NCBI GenBank assembly: GCA_026004655.1
Contig: BPJO01000017.1
Location: forward strand, 22,098 to 86,097
Direction: 5' to 3'
Length of the DNA: 64,000 nt
Origin: Phycisphaerae bacterium
Lineage (GTDB): Bacteria; Planctomycetota; Phycisphaerae; Tepidisphaerales; Tepidisphaeraceae
The notes below the pieces were generated by a model. It ran no database searches, was not told where the DNA came from, and was given only the letters and a program-made list of their open reading frames with translations. A program made the position numbers and the translations under genes. Numbering within the stretch: position 1 is the first letter of the stretch; each line of letters begins with the position of its first letter. Of this stretch, positions 7,850-17,042 are shown in pieces.

Positions 7850-9501
7850 TCGTTTTTCGAACCCTCATTTTTTTATTGACGATGCTGGTCGGCGTGTCGG
7901 TCCGGGCGGAGGATCTTGCTTTGATTCCTTACGGCCCGATCGCTGCACCCGTCGCTCCGGAACAGGTCGTGGTCAATCCGCGCACGGTCGAGATGATCGG
8001 TCAAGCACTGCGAATCACGAAGGATGTTCCGACCCGTGCGCGATGGGTGGCTGATCTGGGACGTTGCCCGGTTCCCCAAGCCCGGATACTGTTGCAGAAA
8101 CTGTTGTCTGATCCTGACCCCTTGATCCGGTCCGGGGCGATCCACGCGCTCAGACACCATCCTCAAACCGAACCGGAGATTCTGATCGGATTGCTGGACG
8201 ATCCGTCTCCCTTGGTTCGACAGGAGCTAATCCGGTCGGGACTTTCTCAAGCGATCGTCCGTGGGGTCCAAGACAACGATCCTGCCGTCCGGACCGCTGC
8301 TTTGGGGAGATCGGTCGATGTATCGACCGACCAGGCGATCTTACAACAACTTCCCGAACTCGATCCTACCTTGCAGGTGTTGGGGATTCGGACCTTGGCT
8401 CGACGTGGGTATGAACCTTGTGTACCGGTCATCACCGGGTTGCTGAACAGTGAATCGGTTGCGGTACGGGTCTCAGCGTTGGAGGGGTTGTGTGAACTCC
8501 GGGCGATCACACGGGAACAGATCGATGCACAACTCAAACACGCTCATTCTTCGGTTCGTGTGGCTGCGGTTCGGGCTTCGCGGGTTTTGAATGAATCCGA
8601 CCGAACGACCGTCGCCCGGACCGGGTTGTCGGATCCGGATGTATCGGTCCGCGCCGAGTCGGCTCGACTGGAAGTGACGGGCGATTCGAGTTGGGTATCG
8701 ATTTACTTCGATCAGCTTTCAGTAGGTTACCGACCGTTACGAGAAGCATCCCGGGATGCGTTAGTTCGACTCGCAGGTGTTGATTCGGCGGTGTTCAAAA
8801 TGGTCGTCGATCGATCGATAGCGTTATTGACCGACTCAGACCCTCATCGTCGGATCGACGGATCGTATCTGCTCGGGCAACTGAGGTCGAATGCGGGTTT
8901 GGAAAAGCACCTGAGGTTGTTGGAGGACGACGACTGGCGCGTCGTCGATCAGGCGGTCCGGTCCATGGGTTTGATCAAAGACCCTCGTACCGGTGAGGCT
9001 TTGATCCGAGTCATCCAGCGAGCGATGGACGAGAAGAATGTTTCATCCCCCGATCAGGTCGGACCACGGTTCTCCGCAGCCGAACAGGCTATTCTGTCGT
9101 GTGTCGAACTGAATCATGTCCCTGTGCTTCAGACGACCGCGTCTTTTAACCTTCGTCGTACGGCTCAGACGTCGGTTCGGACGGCTTCGGTGTACGCACT
9201 AGGACGTTTGGGGACTTCGGAACAGGTCTTTTCCTCGTTACGCGCGTTGTTGTCACGTGTTGCGGATCCCGAAGAATCCCCCACGGTCGTTATCGAAGCC
9301 ATCAAATCCATGGGCAACGCGCGTGTGTCTGAAGCCGTTCCCGTTCTGGAAAAGATCCGTCAGGATCAGAATCTGTCCTCGGACTATCAATACGCGGCAC
9401 ATCTGGCGCTGGCGCGGATTCGTGGGGAACAACCCTCCGAGTTCATTCCCCCCACCATAGTCAGAGAACCCGATACCAGTCTCCGGGCGATCGACCCGTG
9501 A
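7846..9501 (+). CDS. Secreted HEAT-repeat protein
   Basis: 551 residues. A signal peptide (1-21, ending VRA) precedes a chain of about 12 HEAT-type helical repeats, recognisable by units such as DPDPLIRSGAIHALRHH, DDPSPLVRQELIRSGL, DNDPAVRTAALGRS and SDPDVSVRAESARLEV. HEAT arrays are protein-binding scaffolds. Translation is coupled to the ABC-2 permease through a four-base overlap, so it may be a periplasmic accessory of that transporter. It ends exactly where the convergent hinT gene ends. The binding partner is unknown. Confidence 0.75.
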   Translation: MIVFRTLIFLLTMLVGVSVRAEDLALIPYGPIAAPVAPEQVVVNPRTVEMIGQALRITKDVPTRARWVADLGRCPVPQARILLQKLLSDPDPLIRSGAIHALRHHPQTEPEILIGLLDDPSPLVRQELIRSGLSQAIVRGVQDNDPAVRTAALGRSVDVSTDQAILQQLPELDPTLQVLGIRTLARRGYEPCVPVITGLLNSESVAVRVSALEGLCELRAITREQIDAQLKHAHSSVRVAAVRASRVLNESDRTTVARTGLSDPDVSVRAESARLEVTGDSSWVSIYFDQLSVGYRPLREASRDALVRLAGVDSAVFKMVVDRSIALLTDSDPHRRIDGSYLLGQLRSNAGLEKHLRLLEDDDWRVVDQAVRSMGLIKDPRTGEALIRVIQRAMDEKNVSSPDQVGPRFSAAEQAILSCVELNHVPVLQTTASFNLRRTAQTSVRTASVYALGRLGTSEQVFSSLRALLSRVADPEESPTVVIEAIKSMGNARVSEAVPVLEKIRQDQNLSSDYQYAAHLALARIRGEQPSEFIPPTIVREPDTSLRAIDP

Positions 9502-9834
9502 TCAACCGGGAGGCCATTGAAAGGTCCGACCGGCTAGGATGTGAAGGTGCAGATGAAACACCGTCTGTTGGGCCCCCGGACCACAGTTGAACACCGCCCG
9601 ATAATCGGTGTAACCCTTGTTCCGCATCACCTGAGAAGCCACCCGGAACATCCCTCCCACCAGTTCCCGATCGGCGTCGGTCAGATCGTTCAACGTCGGG
9701 ATAGGTTTTTTGGGAATGACCAACAGGTGTACCGGCGCCTGGGGATTGATGTCGTGTATCACAATGTAGTTCGAATCCTCATATTCGATATTCGCTGGGA
9801 TCTGACGTGCAATAATCTTTTCAAACAGAGTCAT
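9502..9834 (-). CDS. hinT: HIT-family nucleotide hydrolase (HinT)
   Basis: 110 residues, the normal length for HinT-type purine nucleoside phosphoramidases. The histidine triad HLHLHILAGR (about residues 94-103) provides the catalytic His, and the fold is confirmed by FEKIIARQIPA at the start and HLLVIPKKPIPTLNDL in the middle. Family members hydrolyse AMP-lysine and adenosine phosphoramidates in the cytoplasm. It is convergent with the HEAT gene without any gap. No clear Shine-Dalgarno precedes the ATG. Confidence 0.9.
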   Translation of the reverse strand: MTLFEKIIARQIPANIEYEDSNYIVIHDINPQAPVHLLVIPKKPIPTLNDLTDADRELVGGMFRVASQVMRNKGYTDYRAVFNCGPGAQQTVFHLHLHILAGRTFQWPPG

Positions 9835-9985
9835 GGTCCGATAACCGTAAACCGTCCTCAGGCGTCTGTAAATCCCATTTTATCCAAATGATCCGATGGA
9901 ATGGACGGAATATCTTTCCCATCTTCTCAACCGACCTGGAGTGATCCCCGATAAACGTGTTGTACAGACCTGTGAAGGAGATGGT

Positions 9986-11599
9986 ATGCCGTCATTGCTC
10001 GAACTGGTGGAACGCGTTAATAAAGGTGAGTTGATCGACTCGACCTTGTTGGAGGTTTATCAGGAATCATCCAACTCCGCTGAGAAGTTTCTGGCCAATC
10101 ACGCCCGGGCCATGCTCGAACTTCGTCGGTCTCATACGTATCTTCTCGAAGCCCTCGAAGCCATCGACTATGCCGATCAAAAGGTCTTGTTCCAGTTCCT
10201 GTCCGTTCTCGGATTTTTGGGTATGACCGATCAGCGGGCGGACCCGATCATCCGTTTTGCCGCTGCGGCCATTCATCGTCGAGAAGCGTCTCTGGGTCTT
10301 GAAGCGTTGCAAGCAGGGGTGTTTCAGCAATATCAGTCCGAACCGTCGTTTCTCCGGGATCAAGAACTGATGTCTCGGGTCACACAACAGTACGAACGGG
10401 CTTCACAAATCATCGGATGGGTTCCCCCCGCTACAGGGGTTTATCCTTCTAACGGTTCCCAGATCCGAATCGGTTACCTGACGAGTTGTCTGACCGACGA
10501 CGAATCGACGTCACGATTCCTTTTGGGGATCTCCAAATACCTGGATCAAAAGGATTTCAAACTTTGCGTTTACAGCACAGAATGCAACGTTCGTCGGGAA
10601 AAACTCACCTTCACCCAAGGTCCGTTCACGGCTTCGAGCGCCAAACGGGGCAAAGAGACCATTGAAACCCTCAACCGTCGAAAGGCGTCGGTCTGGTTGA
10701 CACCGGTGGACCAGGATCCGGCCTGTTGCGCACGAGAATTGGGTCAGCAGATCATCAGAGACCAGATCGACGTGCTGATCATTGACGCCAACTTCGCCGA
10801 CCCGATCGCTTCGGTCGTTGTCTGCTGGCCGGTCAGTCGGATCAAGCTCAATCTCGTACGACGATGGGCGATGCTGGCCGGTTCGATCGATGCGGCCATT
10901 TATATCGATGCCCATCTGAAAAAACAGGACGAAACTCTGTGGATTCAGAAGGGTCGACCGGTGCACTTTTTGCAGGAAGGAATCGAACCTCTGTCCAATC
11001 CCGCTTCGATGGTGCAACGATCCAGTTATGGGATTCCCGATCAGTCGATCATTCTGTCCACCACGTGTGATTCGGAACAGGGTTTGGAAGACAGTTTCCA
11101 AGAGACCTTGGTACACCTGTTGCGTCAATATCCCCAGACCGTACTGTTGATCGCCGGAGAAGTGGAACAGCAACAGGTTCGTCGTCGGTTTGATTCGACC
11201 GGGCTAGGCAAACGTGTCGGTTTTGCAGGACGACGCAAGGATTTGTCAGAGTTTCTCGGGATGACGGACATTTATCTGGCTGCCTTTCCGCGTCCGCATG
11301 TGCCTGGTCTTCTCTCGGCGATGAACGCTTCGCGGGCGATCGTGGCTTTGTCAGGCGATCCGACCGATCCCCAACGTCCCGAAGCGATCATCGGGGCCGA
11401 ACACACCTCTGGAGACATCCCGGGGTATATCGAGCACGTCGGCAGGCTCGTTCGTGATCCGTCATCCAGAGCCCGGACCGGAGAATCGATGAAAACGCGA
11501 GTGACGTCACAGTTCGGATATGAGCAGACGGCAAGATCTCTTGAGCAAATTTGTCGCAGCCTGCTCCAGGTCGAACAATCTCATCGAGAGGCCGCCTGA
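9986..11599 (+). CDS. GT-B glycosyltransferase-like protein (OGT/SPINDLY C-terminal type)
   Basis: 537 residues. The ATG at 9986 is chosen for its AAGGAG at 9975-9980; an ATG at 9896 extends the frame by 30 residues without such a site. The N-terminal 130 residues are helical and hydrophilic, possibly degenerate repeats. From about 150 (IRIGYLTSCLTDDEST) to the end the layout is that of GT41/SPINDLY-type GT-B domains: IRDQIDVLIIDANF, a YGIPDQSIILSTTC strand, GKRVGFAGRR and DIYLAAFPRPHVPGLLSAMN. The usual sugar-nucleotide-binding motifs are weak, so it may be inactive or use another donor. It stands alone between hinT and a secreted protein. Confidence 0.55.
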   Translation: MPSLLELVERVNKGELIDSTLLEVYQESSNSAEKFLANHARAMLELRRSHTYLLEALEAIDYADQKVLFQFLSVLGFLGMTDQRADPIIRFAAAAIHRREASLGLEALQAGVFQQYQSEPSFLRDQELMSRVTQQYERASQIIGWVPPATGVYPSNGSQIRIGYLTSCLTDDESTSRFLLGISKYLDQKDFKLCVYSTECNVRREKLTFTQGPFTASSAKRGKETIETLNRRKASVWLTPVDQDPACCARELGQQIIRDQIDVLIIDANFADPIASVVVCWPVSRIKLNLVRRWAMLAGSIDAAIYIDAHLKKQDETLWIQKGRPVHFLQEGIEPLSNPASMVQRSSYGIPDQSIILSTTCDSEQGLEDSFQETLVHLLRQYPQTVLLIAGEVEQQQVRRRFDSTGLGKRVGFAGRRKDLSEFLGMTDIYLAAFPRPHVPGLLSAMNASRAIVALSGDPTDPQRPEAIIGAEHTSGDIPGYIEHVGRLVRDPSSRARTGESMKTRVTSQFGYEQTARSLEQICRSLLQVEQSHREAA

Positions 11600-11675
11600 A
11601 CCGGGAAAATCGCCTTTTTCTGTCGGGAAAACCCTGAAGGAACCGGATCCTCACACCGATGCGTATGACCCGTGC

Positions 11676-11681
11676 TACAAT
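11676..11681 (+). promoter_or_regulatory. Extended -10 element (TGCTACAAT) 11 nt before a start codon
   Basis: TACAAT with a preceding TGC lies 11 nt before the ATG at 11693, which has no Shine-Dalgarno. The transcript would start almost at the ATG. No -35 is evident. Confidence 0.4.
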
Positions 11682-11692
11682 ATCGGTGTCTT

Positions 11693-12820
11693 ATGAACCC
11701 GATACCGATCTTGCTCGTTTTTCTTGTGCTTCAGACCGAACCGACCTCCACACCGGTAGAATCGCTGGAGCAGTTGCGGAACGAGCATCGGAAACTGGTC
11801 GAGCAGGAGTTCTCATCCCTGCCAACGATTCCTCCTGCCCCGATCCAGAAACTGATCGGTTTGTCTCTCGAGGAACTGGACCTTCGTGTTCAACCTCTGA
11901 TCGATCCGACCAATGGTGCGGTGTCGGTCCAAACCACCAACTGGCCTGGGTTGACGCAGATCACCGTCGGTTCGCCTCAGAGACTTATGGTTCATCTGAA
12001 ACACGTTGATCTTTCCCGTCCCGGACAGATCGCCACCTATACGCAAATCATCACCGGTCCGGATTATCTGCAGATCAGTCGGGATTCGGAGTCACCGGAC
12101 GGATTGTCTTCGGTGAGTCTGATCCAGTCGCGTCAGTTTGCCGACGACGCCGGCGATCCTGTTCGTCTGAATGTCCGTCAGATCCGGGATGACGAACGAT
12201 CTTCCGAAGTGAGCATGCAACTGTCGGCATCGAGCTTTGTGGAACTGAAACGACAACACCCCCGGGAGGTTCAAAAATACCTTCTCCCGATTTTCAAAGA
12301 CCTCCAGGCCTCGTCGCTTTTACGAAGCAGCGATCCGGCAATGGCTTGGCAGGTGCTTTCGGTCGAGATCGAAATCGATCCGGTGGTCCGGCGTGAGGTT
12401 CTGGAGTCCCTGAAACAGCTGGATTCTCCCGATTTTTCCCGACGTGCCCTTGCCGAGGATCGTCTGGTCGCGATGGGTCCTCAGGCGGCGGTCGTCTTGT
12501 CCCGGATCGATAGCTCCGAACTTGGTCCCGATCCCCAAGCCACCGTCGATTCGATCCTTCGTTCTCACTTTTTCCTGCCCCGGGAAAAGATCGAAGCCTT
12601 GCGTAACGACATCGATTTTCTCTGCGACACCCTGCTTTTGGACGAACCGGTTCTTCGAGCCGCTGCGATGTCTCGGATCGGGGATCTGACCGGAAAAACC
12701 ATCGACCTGCCCGATTCGTTGAGTCCGGAACAACGTGAAGCACGTGTCGCCGGTTTCAAGGCCCAGCTCCTACTGTCCACTTTGCCGAGTTCGTCTGAAT
12801 CGTCCTCGGGTAGTCATTAG
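11693..12820 (+). CDS. Secreted protein of unknown function
   Basis: 375 residues from the ATG at 11693; the frame extends 7 codons further up. MNPIPILLVFLVLQT is a signal peptide. The mature region is about two-fifths beta-rich (residues 60-185, with TTNWPGLTQITVGSPQRLMV) and then helical, with an armadillo/HEAT-like segment around DSPDFSRRALAEDRLVAMG. No catalytic motif is seen and I do not recognise the family. It has a leaderless-type promoter. Its stop overlaps the convergent threonine dehydratase gene by 4 bases. Confidence 0.6.
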   Translation: MNPIPILLVFLVLQTEPTSTPVESLEQLRNEHRKLVEQEFSSLPTIPPAPIQKLIGLSLEELDLRVQPLIDPTNGAVSVQTTNWPGLTQITVGSPQRLMVHLKHVDLSRPGQIATYTQIITGPDYLQISRDSESPDGLSSVSLIQSRQFADDAGDPVRLNVRQIRDDERSSEVSMQLSASSFVELKRQHPREVQKYLLPIFKDLQASSLLRSSDPAMAWQVLSVEIEIDPVVRREVLESLKQLDSPDFSRRALAEDRLVAMGPQAAVVLSRIDSSELGPDPQATVDSILRSHFFLPREKIEALRNDIDFLCDTLLLDEPVLRAAAMSRIGDLTGKTIDLPDSLSPEQREARVAGFKAQLLLSTLPSSSESSSGSH

Positions 12821-14034
12821 TCCTCGGTCACATGATCGTATCCCGATCGGATCAATAGATCGTGCACCTGACGGATGTGGTCAAATCCTTGAGTTTCCAT
12901 CAAGACCCGAACGGTCACCAGCGCCACATCGGCCGGACCAAAATGACGATCATGCGCCACCTCTTTGATACTCGCGCCGGTCGAAGCAATCGTCGTCAGA
13001 AGGGTCGCTAGGCTTCCCGGACGGTCGCTGATCTGAACCACCATTCTGCACAACCGTCCGTCCACCCGAAGCCCTCGGTCAATGATTCGGGACAACACGG
13101 TCATATCGATGTTCCCACCGCATAACACCAGGACGATGGTTTTACCTCGGATCCGGTCCCTGAGCTGGTATGCCGCTGCCAGAGTAATGGCTGCGGCGCC
13201 TTCGACCAGCGTCTTTTCTACTTCCAGCAGTCTGAGGATGCTCGAAGCGATCTGGGGTTCTTCCACGAGGACCACTTCCCGAACCGTTGTTTTTAAAATC
13301 TCGAACGGGATTGAACCAATCTGTGCGACATTCAATCCGTCTGCCAACGAAGGTCGGGTTTCAACTTTCACGGGTCGACCGTTTTTCAGCGAGTGATAAA
13401 GAGAAGCCGCACTCGTCGATTCGACGGCGAGTAATTCGACCTGTGGACGCAACGCCTGGGTGACAACGCTCATCCCGGCCAAAAGCCCTCCTCCACCGAC
13501 CGGGACGAACATCGTGTCGCATTCCGGAACGGATTGTAGGATTTCCAAAGCCACCGTCCCGGCCCCTGCTACGATCCGGGCGTCGTCAAACGGGGGAACC
13601 CACACCCGACCGGTTTCCTCAGCCAGACGCATGGACTCGATTCGGGCCTGATCAAAGTTCTCTCCACGCAAGACGACCTCGGCACCTAGGTTCCGACAGT
13701 TGCTGACCTTGACCAGAGGCGCCCATTTGGGCATGACCACCATAACGTCTATGCCCAGCCGTTTCCCGTGATACGAAACCCCCAGTGCGTGATTCCCCGC
13801 CGAACAACAGATCACCCCCCTTTCTCGCTCCTCCGGGGTCAACAACAGCAACCGATTACAGGCCCCTCTTTCCTTGAAACTCCCCGTTTGCTGAAGATTG
13901 TCCAGCTTGACGTAGGTATGCGCTCCCAACCATTCAGACAACGCGGTAGATGGAACGCAAGGTGAATGATAGATGTGCGGCGTGATCCTTCGATGGGCAT
14001 CAAGAACGTCTTGAAATTGGATCGGAAAACTCAT
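12817..14034 (-). CDS. ilvA: Threonine ammonia-lyase (PLP) with C-terminal ACT domain
   Basis: 405 residues. It deaminates threonine to 2-oxobutanoate, the first step of isoleucine synthesis (or catabolic in tdcB-type enzymes). The PLP lysine is in GSFKERGA (about residue 52), the phosphate loop is GGGGLLAG (about 183-190) and the conserved SAGNHALG is near 79. The last 75 residues (MVVQISDRPGSLATLLTTIA) form one ACT domain, so it is the short, single-ACT catabolic/biosynthetic type. Its start overlaps the rmuC stop by ATGA, so both are probably on one transcript. Confidence 0.88.
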   Translation of the reverse strand: MSFPIQFQDVLDAHRRITPHIYHSPCVPSTALSEWLGAHTYVKLDNLQQTGSFKERGACNRLLLLTPEERERGVICCSAGNHALGVSYHGKRLGIDVMVVMPKWAPLVKVSNCRNLGAEVVLRGENFDQARIESMRLAEETGRVWVPPFDDARIVAGAGTVALEILQSVPECDTMFVPVGGGGLLAGMSVVTQALRPQVELLAVESTSAASLYHSLKNGRPVKVETRPSLADGLNVAQIGSIPFEILKTTVREVVLVEEPQIASSILRLLEVEKTLVEGAAAITLAAAYQLRDRIRGKTIVLVLCGGNIDMTVLSRIIDRGLRVDGRLCRMVVQISDRPGSLATLLTTIASTGASIKEVAHDRHFGPADVALVTVRVLMETQGFDHIRQVHDLLIRSGYDHVTED

Positions 14035-15572
14035 GACGAAATAGATGAGGGGTTCGAAGCAGGTTCGGGCAAAGACTTCCAGGCGCGTGTGGACAAGTGT
14101 CGGGGATTGATCTCCACTTCACAAAGTTCGTCGATCGTGGACTGCCCCCCTCCGATGCCCATTTCGCTCATCTTTCGGGCAGCAGGCAGCACGTTGCGTT
14201 CCAGGGAACCGACGGTGTTGTTGTATCGTTCGTTCAGCGTCTCGATGGCTTTGCCAAGTTTCGCAAAATGATCGACCATTCGATTGATTCGTTCATACAA
14301 CTGGTTGCCCAGATCGCGGATGACGGTTGCACTTTGTTCGATCTGTTTTTGTCGCCAACCGTGTTCGATGATCCGGAGCAATCCCAGCAAGGCCGATGGT
14401 GCTGCGACGATTACTCGTTGTTGAAGGGCGTCCTCGATCAGGGTCGGATCGATTTCGACCGCTGCGTATAAAAAGGCCTCTCCGGGCAAAAACAGGACCA
14501 CAAAATCCGGCGTTTCTTTAAACTGCGACCAATACGCCTTTTTCGACAGTTCGTTGAGCCGGTCCCGAACCTGCCGGGCGTGACGCGACAGGTGGGATCG
14601 TCGAAGATCGTCGTCCGTACATTCATGTGCGTCGAGAAAAGCGTCGATCACACATTTGCTGTCGATGATGATCTGTCGTTGATCGGGCAAGTGGACGATG
14701 CAGTCCGGACGCTGCGAACCGTCCTCAGTGGTTACCTGCTCCATGAACGTCACTCGTTCGGTCAGACCCGCCATTTCGAAAAGACGTTTGAGGGTCAGTT
14801 CTCCCCATCGACCGCGTCCGTGGGGTTTGCGTAATGCCTGGACTAATTGACGGGTTTCGACCGAGAGGTTTTTCTGTGTCGTAGCCACTTCGGTCAGATG
14901 CTGCTTGATGTCCATGTAAGCCTGTCCGCGGACTTTCTCGATCTCATCGAGCTTGATTTTGTAAGCTTCGAGGGTTTGCTGCATGGGCTGGATCAGCTGA
15001 GCCATTTCGGCTTTTTTCCGGTCGAACGAACCGACCGCTTCGGTCTGCAGGGTTTTGAAATTTTGTTCGGCCAGTTTGATGAACTGGTCCGTGTTTTTTT
15101 TCAACGCCTCGACGGACAGTTCGGCAAAGGTCTCTTTCAATCGGTTGGACATGATGTTGAGCTGTTCACGCTGATCCTGGAGGGACTTTTTTTCGGCTTC
15201 GAGATTGGCTAGCAACGTGGCTCGTTCGTTGCTCAATTGGTTCAACTGGTCTCGAACCGATTCGAGCTGAGTTCTGGTGTGTTGGTACGTTTCCTGAAGT
15301 TCGAGGAGTCGTTGCTGCTGGTTCTGCAGACTGGCGGTCAACGACGCGCGTTCCTGTTGCAAACCGGAGATGTCTCCACGCAATTGCTCGACGAGGGTAC
15401 GGTTTTCCTGTGCCTGTTTGGTGGAATCCTGTTCGCGTTGTCGGACCAAGACCAGTTCCGTCTCCACGGCCGACAGGCGCAGTCGCATCCTATGGACGGC
15501 GACCAACCAACCGACCAGCCCTCCGCCGACTGTCCCCACGATCAACCCCACCAGGAATAAAACGATTTCCAT
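14031..15572 (-). CDS. rmuC: DNA recombination protein RmuC
   Basis: 513 residues. An N-terminal membrane helix (LFLVGLIVGTVGGGLVGWLVA) precedes a long coiled coil (about 30-220) and the RmuC nuclease-like domain: PHGRGRWGELTLKRLFEMAG, then IIIDSKCVIDAFLDA with the PD-(D/E)XK-like D-x-SK residues. RmuC limits inverted-repeat recombination at stalled forks. A promoter (-35 TTGATG, -10 TAACAT) sits just before the start, and no Shine-Dalgarno is present. It is followed at once by ilvA. Confidence 0.9.
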   Translation of the reverse strand: MEIVLFLVGLIVGTVGGGLVGWLVAVHRMRLRLSAVETELVLVRQREQDSTKQAQENRTLVEQLRGDISGLQQERASLTASLQNQQQRLLELQETYQHTRTQLESVRDQLNQLSNERATLLANLEAEKKSLQDQREQLNIMSNRLKETFAELSVEALKKNTDQFIKLAEQNFKTLQTEAVGSFDRKKAEMAQLIQPMQQTLEAYKIKLDEIEKVRGQAYMDIKQHLTEVATTQKNLSVETRQLVQALRKPHGRGRWGELTLKRLFEMAGLTERVTFMEQVTTEDGSQRPDCIVHLPDQRQIIIDSKCVIDAFLDAHECTDDDLRRSHLSRHARQVRDRLNELSKKAYWSQFKETPDFVVLFLPGEAFLYAAVEIDPTLIEDALQQRVIVAAPSALLGLLRIIEHGWRQKQIEQSATVIRDLGNQLYERINRMVDHFAKLGKAIETLNERYNNTVGSLERNVLPAARKMSEMGIGGGQSTIDELCEVEINPRHLSTRAWKSLPEPASNPSSISS

Positions 15573-15578
15573 ACCCGA

Positions 15579-15608
15579 ATGTTAACCTGTTCTGCGCACG
15601 AGCATCAA
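15579..15608 (-). promoter_or_regulatory. rmuC promoter, leaderless type
   Basis: Reading the minus strand, TTGATG (15608-15603), 18 bases, then TAACAT (15584-15579), 6 nt ahead of the rmuC ATG. The -35 overlaps the end of the GT39 gene. Confidence 0.5.
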
Positions 15609-17038
15609 TTAATTTTCACCACAACCAAAGGATCGTCAGAAGGTTTGGACCGGGTCGAGGTGAGTAACGTCGTCACCGGATGAGTGGTTTGGATTTTTTC
15701 CAACAGACTGGATCGGGTGACGGCTAGAAGGGTTTGATCCGATGGGATGTCCGAGATACGGTCGATCCGTTTGGGGATCGGTTCCAGATAGAACGCGATC
15801 GGTTGTTCTCCCAGCCCGACCATGTAAATCCTTTGTCCGGTAGGAACCAGAGCGTTAGCTTGACTAGCCAGTTCGGCGTAACCGCGGTTCCCGTCCGACC
15901 GAGGAATGATCGAAACCTTCAACCACAGGATCACCCCAGCACATCCGACAAACCACGCGACCAGAAGCGGTTTGGCCAGATGGGGTCGTTTCAATGATCG
16001 AATCCAGACGGTCGTACCATAATCCCCGACCACGGCCAGTGCGGGCAAAAGCGGGTAGCAGTAGTGTTTGTACTTGATCGCGCCCAGGGTCAACAGGATC
16101 AAAAACGGAACAAACCAGGCTAGCAGATATTTTCCAGGAAACGACTTATACCGATCGAATCCGGTCCACAGTCCGATGACGATCGCCGGGGTTGCCGGAA
16201 GTACCAACCAGGGAATGGTCCAGAAATAATAGAAGAACTCAGACAGGTATTGGATCGTCGTGACCGGGGGTCGATTGTCTTGCGTGATATCCCCAACCAG
16301 ACGGTCGAGGGTTTGGTCGCTCCAGACATGGATGATCGGGGGATAAGTCCAATAGGCTGCCAAAGGCCAGGCGATCAGAACGACTAGAAAGATCGTCAGA
16401 CCCACCGGGTGTCGAAGTACTCGTCTTGCCCGAGGGTCTTTTGCCCAGAACGCCAGAACGAGCGCCGCAGGGATCGTGATGAAAATCCCCACCATTTTCA
16501 ACAAGAAGGCTCCGGACGTGCCCAACCAGAACAACACCGCCCCGGTGGTGACCGACCGAGGTTGCCCCTGTTCCGGTGGTTGCCGGGCCAACCCCAGCAA
16601 CGCCAGTGCGACACAGGCCACCATCGGCATGTCGGCCTGCGCCAGTTTGGACTGGATCTGCAGCCAGACCATCGTCAGACAGATTAGCCCGGTCAGCAGT
16701 CCCGAAACCGGGTGCTTGAATAACCGGGACGCGATCATCGCGGTTGCCCACGCAGTGATGATCCCGGCGATCGCCGACGGCAAACGACACACCCATTCTT
16801 CACGCGATCCGAACAGTTTCATACTCCCAGCCACCAACCAGCTCATGGCAGGGGGTTTGTTCAGACGATACTCTCCCGCAAACGTCTGGATCGCCCAGGG
16901 CATCTGACCTTCCAACAATTCCCTCGCCGGTTGACAGACATATACCTCATGACGGGACAGAACCGTTCCGTCATTCAAAGGTACCACCAGCAGCACCAGA
17001 CCATACAGCCAGATCAGTACGTGATCTCTCAGAGGCAT
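15605..17038 (-). CDS. GT39-type dolichyl-phosphate-mannose-like glycosyltransferase, membrane
   Basis: 477 residues starting at MPLRDH (17038); a longer frame reaches 17098 but overlaps the upstream gene. About 10-11 transmembrane helices. The first periplasmic loop has LSRHEVYVCQPARELLEG and GEYRLNKPPAMSWLVAGSMK, the loop-1 pattern of ArnT/PMT-type lipid-phosphate-sugar transferases, in which an acidic residue is catalytic. The carbohydrate and acceptor are unknown. It follows a DegT sugar aminotransferase on the same strand with a 4-base gap to its stop, so the two may decorate a lipid or surface glycan with an amino sugar. Confidence 0.8.
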   Translation of the reverse strand: MPLRDHVLIWLYGLVLLVVPLNDGTVLSRHEVYVCQPARELLEGQMPWAIQTFAGEYRLNKPPAMSWLVAGSMKLFGSREEWVCRLPSAIAGIITAWATAMIASRLFKHPVSGLLTGLICLTMVWLQIQSKLAQADMPMVACVALALLGLARQPPEQGQPRSVTTGAVLFWLGTSGAFLLKMVGIFITIPAALVLAFWAKDPRARRVLRHPVGLTIFLVVLIAWPLAAYWTYPPIIHVWSDQTLDRLVGDITQDNRPPVTTIQYLSEFFYYFWTIPWLVLPATPAIVIGLWTGFDRYKSFPGKYLLAWFVPFLILLTLGAIKYKHYCYPLLPALAVVGDYGTTVWIRSLKRPHLAKPLLVAWFVGCAGVILWLKVSIIPRSDGNRGYAELASQANALVPTGQRIYMVGLGEQPIAFYLEPIPKRIDRISDIPSDQTLLAVTRSSLLEKIQTTHPVTTLLTSTRSKPSDDPLVVVKIN

Positions 17039-17042
17039 AGAT